Shown here: positions 4,943 to 6,647 of the stretch, in pieces | Layout of the letters: each line of letters starts with the position of its first letter | Numbering within the stretch: the first letter of the stretch is position 1 | From: Ruminococcaceae bacterium UBA6392 | Lineage (GTDB): Bacteria > Bacillota > Clostridia > Oscillospirales > Acutalibacteraceae | NCBI GenBank assembly: GCA_002438685.1 | Contig: DJQG01000046.1 | Span: forward strand, 19,512-26,158 | Length of the DNA: 6,647 nt | Reading direction: 5' to 3' | The notes under the pieces: model-generated | What the model saw: only the letters and a program-made list of their open reading frames with translations | The model's database searches: none | Told to the model about the DNA's origin: nothing | Translations under genes and position numbers: made by a program

Positions 4943-5815
4943 TTGGCTGGAAAAAGACCTGTTGCGGCGATACTCTATGACTTCGACCGCACGCTTTGCA
5001 CAAAGGATATGCAGGAATATCAGTTCATTCCGAGCGTCGGCATGGAACCCGCAGATTTCTGGGGGCTCGCCAACAGCTACGCCGAGGAAGAGCATATGGA
5101 CAAAATCCTGTCCTATATGTACATCATGATAAAAAAATCGCAGGAGTGCGGGATTCCGCTGACGCGCAAGAGCGTCATGGAGTGCGGACGCGCGATAGAG
5201 CTGTATAAAGGTCTGCCCGGCTGGTTCGACCGCCTCAACCGCTTTGGCAGCGAAAACGGCGTGACCGTCGAGCACTATGTCCTCTCTTCGGGGCTCAAAG
5301 AGATAATCGAGGGGTCCGAAATAGGCAAATGCTTCAAAGAAATTTTCGCCTGCGAGTTCCTTTACGGCGAAAACGGCGAAGCCGTCTGGCCCAAGACCGC
5401 CGTCAACTATACTTCAAAGACCCAGTTTGTCTACCGCATAAACAAAGGCGTGCTCGATGTGTCTAACGATAAAGATCTCAACCGTTCTACACCTGACAAC
5501 AAGCGCCGCGTGCCGTTTTCCAATATGCTCTATATCGGCGACGGGCTCTCCGATGTCCCCTGCATGAAGATGGTCAAGGCATACGGCGGATATTCAATAG
5601 CCGTCCACAACAACGAACCGCGCCAGCTCGAGGGAGTGAGCGACCTGCTCTATCACAACCGCGTTGACTTTGCCTTCGCGGCGGACTATTCCGAAAACAG
5701 CGAGCTTGACATAACCGTCAAGGATATCATCCGCAGAATAGCCATAGACAGCACCCTGCGCGACGAGCACAGCAAGCAGAAGCGCCACTCAAAATGCTGC
5801 TGCGCGGACATCTGA
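4943..5815 (+). CDS. HAD-superfamily hydrolase, probable phosphatase of unknown substrate
   Basis: This is a cytoplasmic HAD-fold enzyme of 290 residues, probably a phosphomonoesterase; the substrate is not recognisable. Motif I is YDFDRTL, with D13 as the nucleophile and D15 as the acid/base. Motif II is in YVLSSG (S115/S116), K159 or K168 may be the motif III lysine, and motif IV is YIGDGLSDV with D200 and D204 for magnesium. About 95 residues between motifs I and II form a probable helical C1-type cap, as in phosphoserine-phosphatase-like members. There is no signal peptide or membrane segment. The C-terminus ends in a charged stretch and three consecutive cysteines (285-287). It starts at TTG. 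A glycosyltransferase gene begins 18 bases later, so the two are probably one operon, which hints at sugar or glycan metabolism but does not prove it. I recall similar proteins in Clostridia, without a known function. Confidence 0.88.
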   Translation: MAGKRPVAAILYDFDRTLCTKDMQEYQFIPSVGMEPADFWGLANSYAEEEHMDKILSYMYIMIKKSQECGIPLTRKSVMECGRAIELYKGLPGWFDRLNRFGSENGVTVEHYVLSSGLKEIIEGSEIGKCFKEIFACEFLYGENGEAVWPKTAVNYTSKTQFVYRINKGVLDVSNDKDLNRSTPDNKRRVPFSNMLYIGDGLSDVPCMKMVKAYGGYSIAVHNNEPRQLEGVSDLLYHNRVDFAFAADYSENSELDITVKDIIRRIAIDSTLRDEHSKQKRHSKCCCADI

Positions 5816-5833
5816 CGGAGGGCAATAGATAAT

Positions 5834-6647
5834 ATGTCTGTATTTTTTACCGCTGTGGTGTGCGTATACAACACCGAAAAATATCTTCGCGGGTGCATAG
5901 AGTCTATCCTCACGCAGAGCTATGAAAACATTGAACTGCTGCTTGTTGACGACGGCTCGACAGACTCAAGCGGCAGCATCTGCGACGAATACGCAGGAAA
6001 GGACAGACGCGTGCGCATCATTCACACGGAGAATCAGGGTCTGCTTCTCGCGCGCAAAACAGCCTTTGAAAACGCCCGCGGGGACTATTTTATATTTTTT
6101 GATTCTGATGATACCGTTGACAAAGAAATCTTCGCGGTCATCAACGAGGAGATTCAAAAAAGCCATTGCGATATGGTATTTTTTGACCTCAGCAAATGCT
6201 TTTCGGACGGCACTGCCGCGCAGGAAAGGCTTTTTGGCGAAAGAAAGACATTTGACAAAACCAACAAGCGCGAGCTTTGGGAGCTGCTGCTCTCGTCAAG
6301 GTTCAATTCCCTTTGCTGCAAATGCATAAGGCGAAGCGCGTTTGTCTATAATTTTGATACGGATTTTTACAGAGGCTACAACCGCGGCGAAGATAAATTT
6401 CTCTCGGCGCATATGATAAGCCAGCTCAGCACTTTCAGTTATCTGCCGATATCCCTGTATAACTATAATATTTTCGCATCGCAGATGACAAAAGTCTATT
6501 CGTACAACGACCTTCGTCTGACGACCTGCGCAAATGCGGAGATCCGCTCGCTTATACAGGCAGACGGCTGCTTTGACGAGAAAATGGAAGATTTGCTCTG
6601 CCGCCTGAGCAGATATATATATCGCAGCTTCCTCTACCCCACCGCGA
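5834..6647 (+). CDS. Family 2 glycosyltransferase, 3' end cut by window edge
   Basis: This protein would transfer a sugar from a nucleotide-sugar donor to an unknown acceptor, probably in surface polysaccharide or glycoconjugate synthesis. In total 271 codons are visible and the frame is open to the right edge. The GT-A fold signature is clear: VVCVYNTEKYL at 8-18, VDDGSTDSS at 38-46, and the metal-binding DSDD at 90-93 within FIFFDSDDT. GED at 185-187 (YNRGEDKF) matches the usual ED position of the catalytic base. No membrane segment is seen so far. The ATG at 5834 has GGAGGG at 5817-5822, 11 bases upstream, a slightly long gap. It directly follows the HAD gene and is probably co-transcribed. 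The visible part appears slightly richer in A/T-ending codons than nrdD, which is common for surface-glycan genes but not strong evidence of transfer. Donor and acceptor cannot be told from sequence. Confidence 0.9.
   Translation, partial: MSVFFTAVVCVYNTEKYLRGCIESILTQSYENIELLLVDDGSTDSSGSICDEYAGKDRRVRIIHTENQGLLLARKTAFENARGDYFIFFDSDDTVDKEIFAVINEEIQKSHCDMVFFDLSKCFSDGTAAQERLFGERKTFDKTNKRELWELLLSSRFNSLCCKCIRRSAFVYNFDTDFYRGYNRGEDKFLSAHMISQLSTFSYLPISLYNYNIFASQMTKVYSYNDLRLTTCANAEIRSLIQADGCFDEKMEDLLCRLSRYIYRSFLYPTA

Noticed and set aside
4692..5003. N-terminal extension of NrdG by 104 residues
   Set aside because: It covers the nrdG promoter and operators and part of the divergent HAD gene, and the usual NrdG N-terminus begins at 4691.
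4841..5275. 144-codon minus-strand open frame opposite the HAD gene
   Set aside because: The HAD motifs on the plus strand are complete, and this frame runs into the divergent promoter region, so it is a shadow.

Overview
The window reads as chromosomal DNA from a strictly anaerobic, low-redox Gram-positive bacterium, most likely a Clostridia member of the Ruminococcaceae/Oscillospiraceae type. The clues are an oxygen-sensitive class III ribonucleotide reductase with its radical-SAM activase, purine-rich GGAGG ribosome binding sites, sigma-A promoters close to consensus, a TTG start, and an HTH regulator of a type common in Clostridia. This placement is inference from protein style; no marker gene is present. 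I see no mobile element, tRNA, rRNA or CRISPR array.

Layout. Four genes are on the minus strand, read right to left: nrdG (4691-3999), nrdD (3838-1460), trxB (1365-454), and a 3'-truncated XRE-family regulator (320 to the left edge). Two genes are on the plus strand, divergent from nrdG: a HAD-superfamily hydrolase (4943-5815) and, 18 bases later, a GT2 glycosyltransferase cut by the right edge (5834 onward). The 251-base gap between nrdG and the HAD gene is a divergent control region. No other gene-free stretch exceeds 300 bases.

How the genes work together. NrdG makes the glycyl radical on NrdD, and NrdD makes dNTPs without oxygen. NrdD carries a glutaredoxin/NrdH-like domain (CPNC) fused to its C-terminus, and it lacks a Met at the position that marks formate-dependent enzymes. 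TrxB is encoded next door. The simplest reading is an electron chain NADPH -> TrxB -> fused redoxin -> NrdD active-site cysteines, encoded in one cluster.

Regulation. nrdG and nrdD each have their own strong promoter (GTGACA-17-TATAAT and a perfect TTGACA-17-TATAAT). Just upstream of each -35 element is a pair of NrdR-like palindromes with centres exactly 32 bp apart, the helical spacing known for NrdR. This implies co-control by an NrdR encoded elsewhere. A hairpin after nrdD and another after trxB look like intrinsic terminators.

The best candidates for a second look are the NrdD-redoxin fusion beside trxB and the two matched operator pairs. The rest is mostly ordinary core metabolism, plus a HAD/glycosyltransferase pair whose substrates I cannot name.
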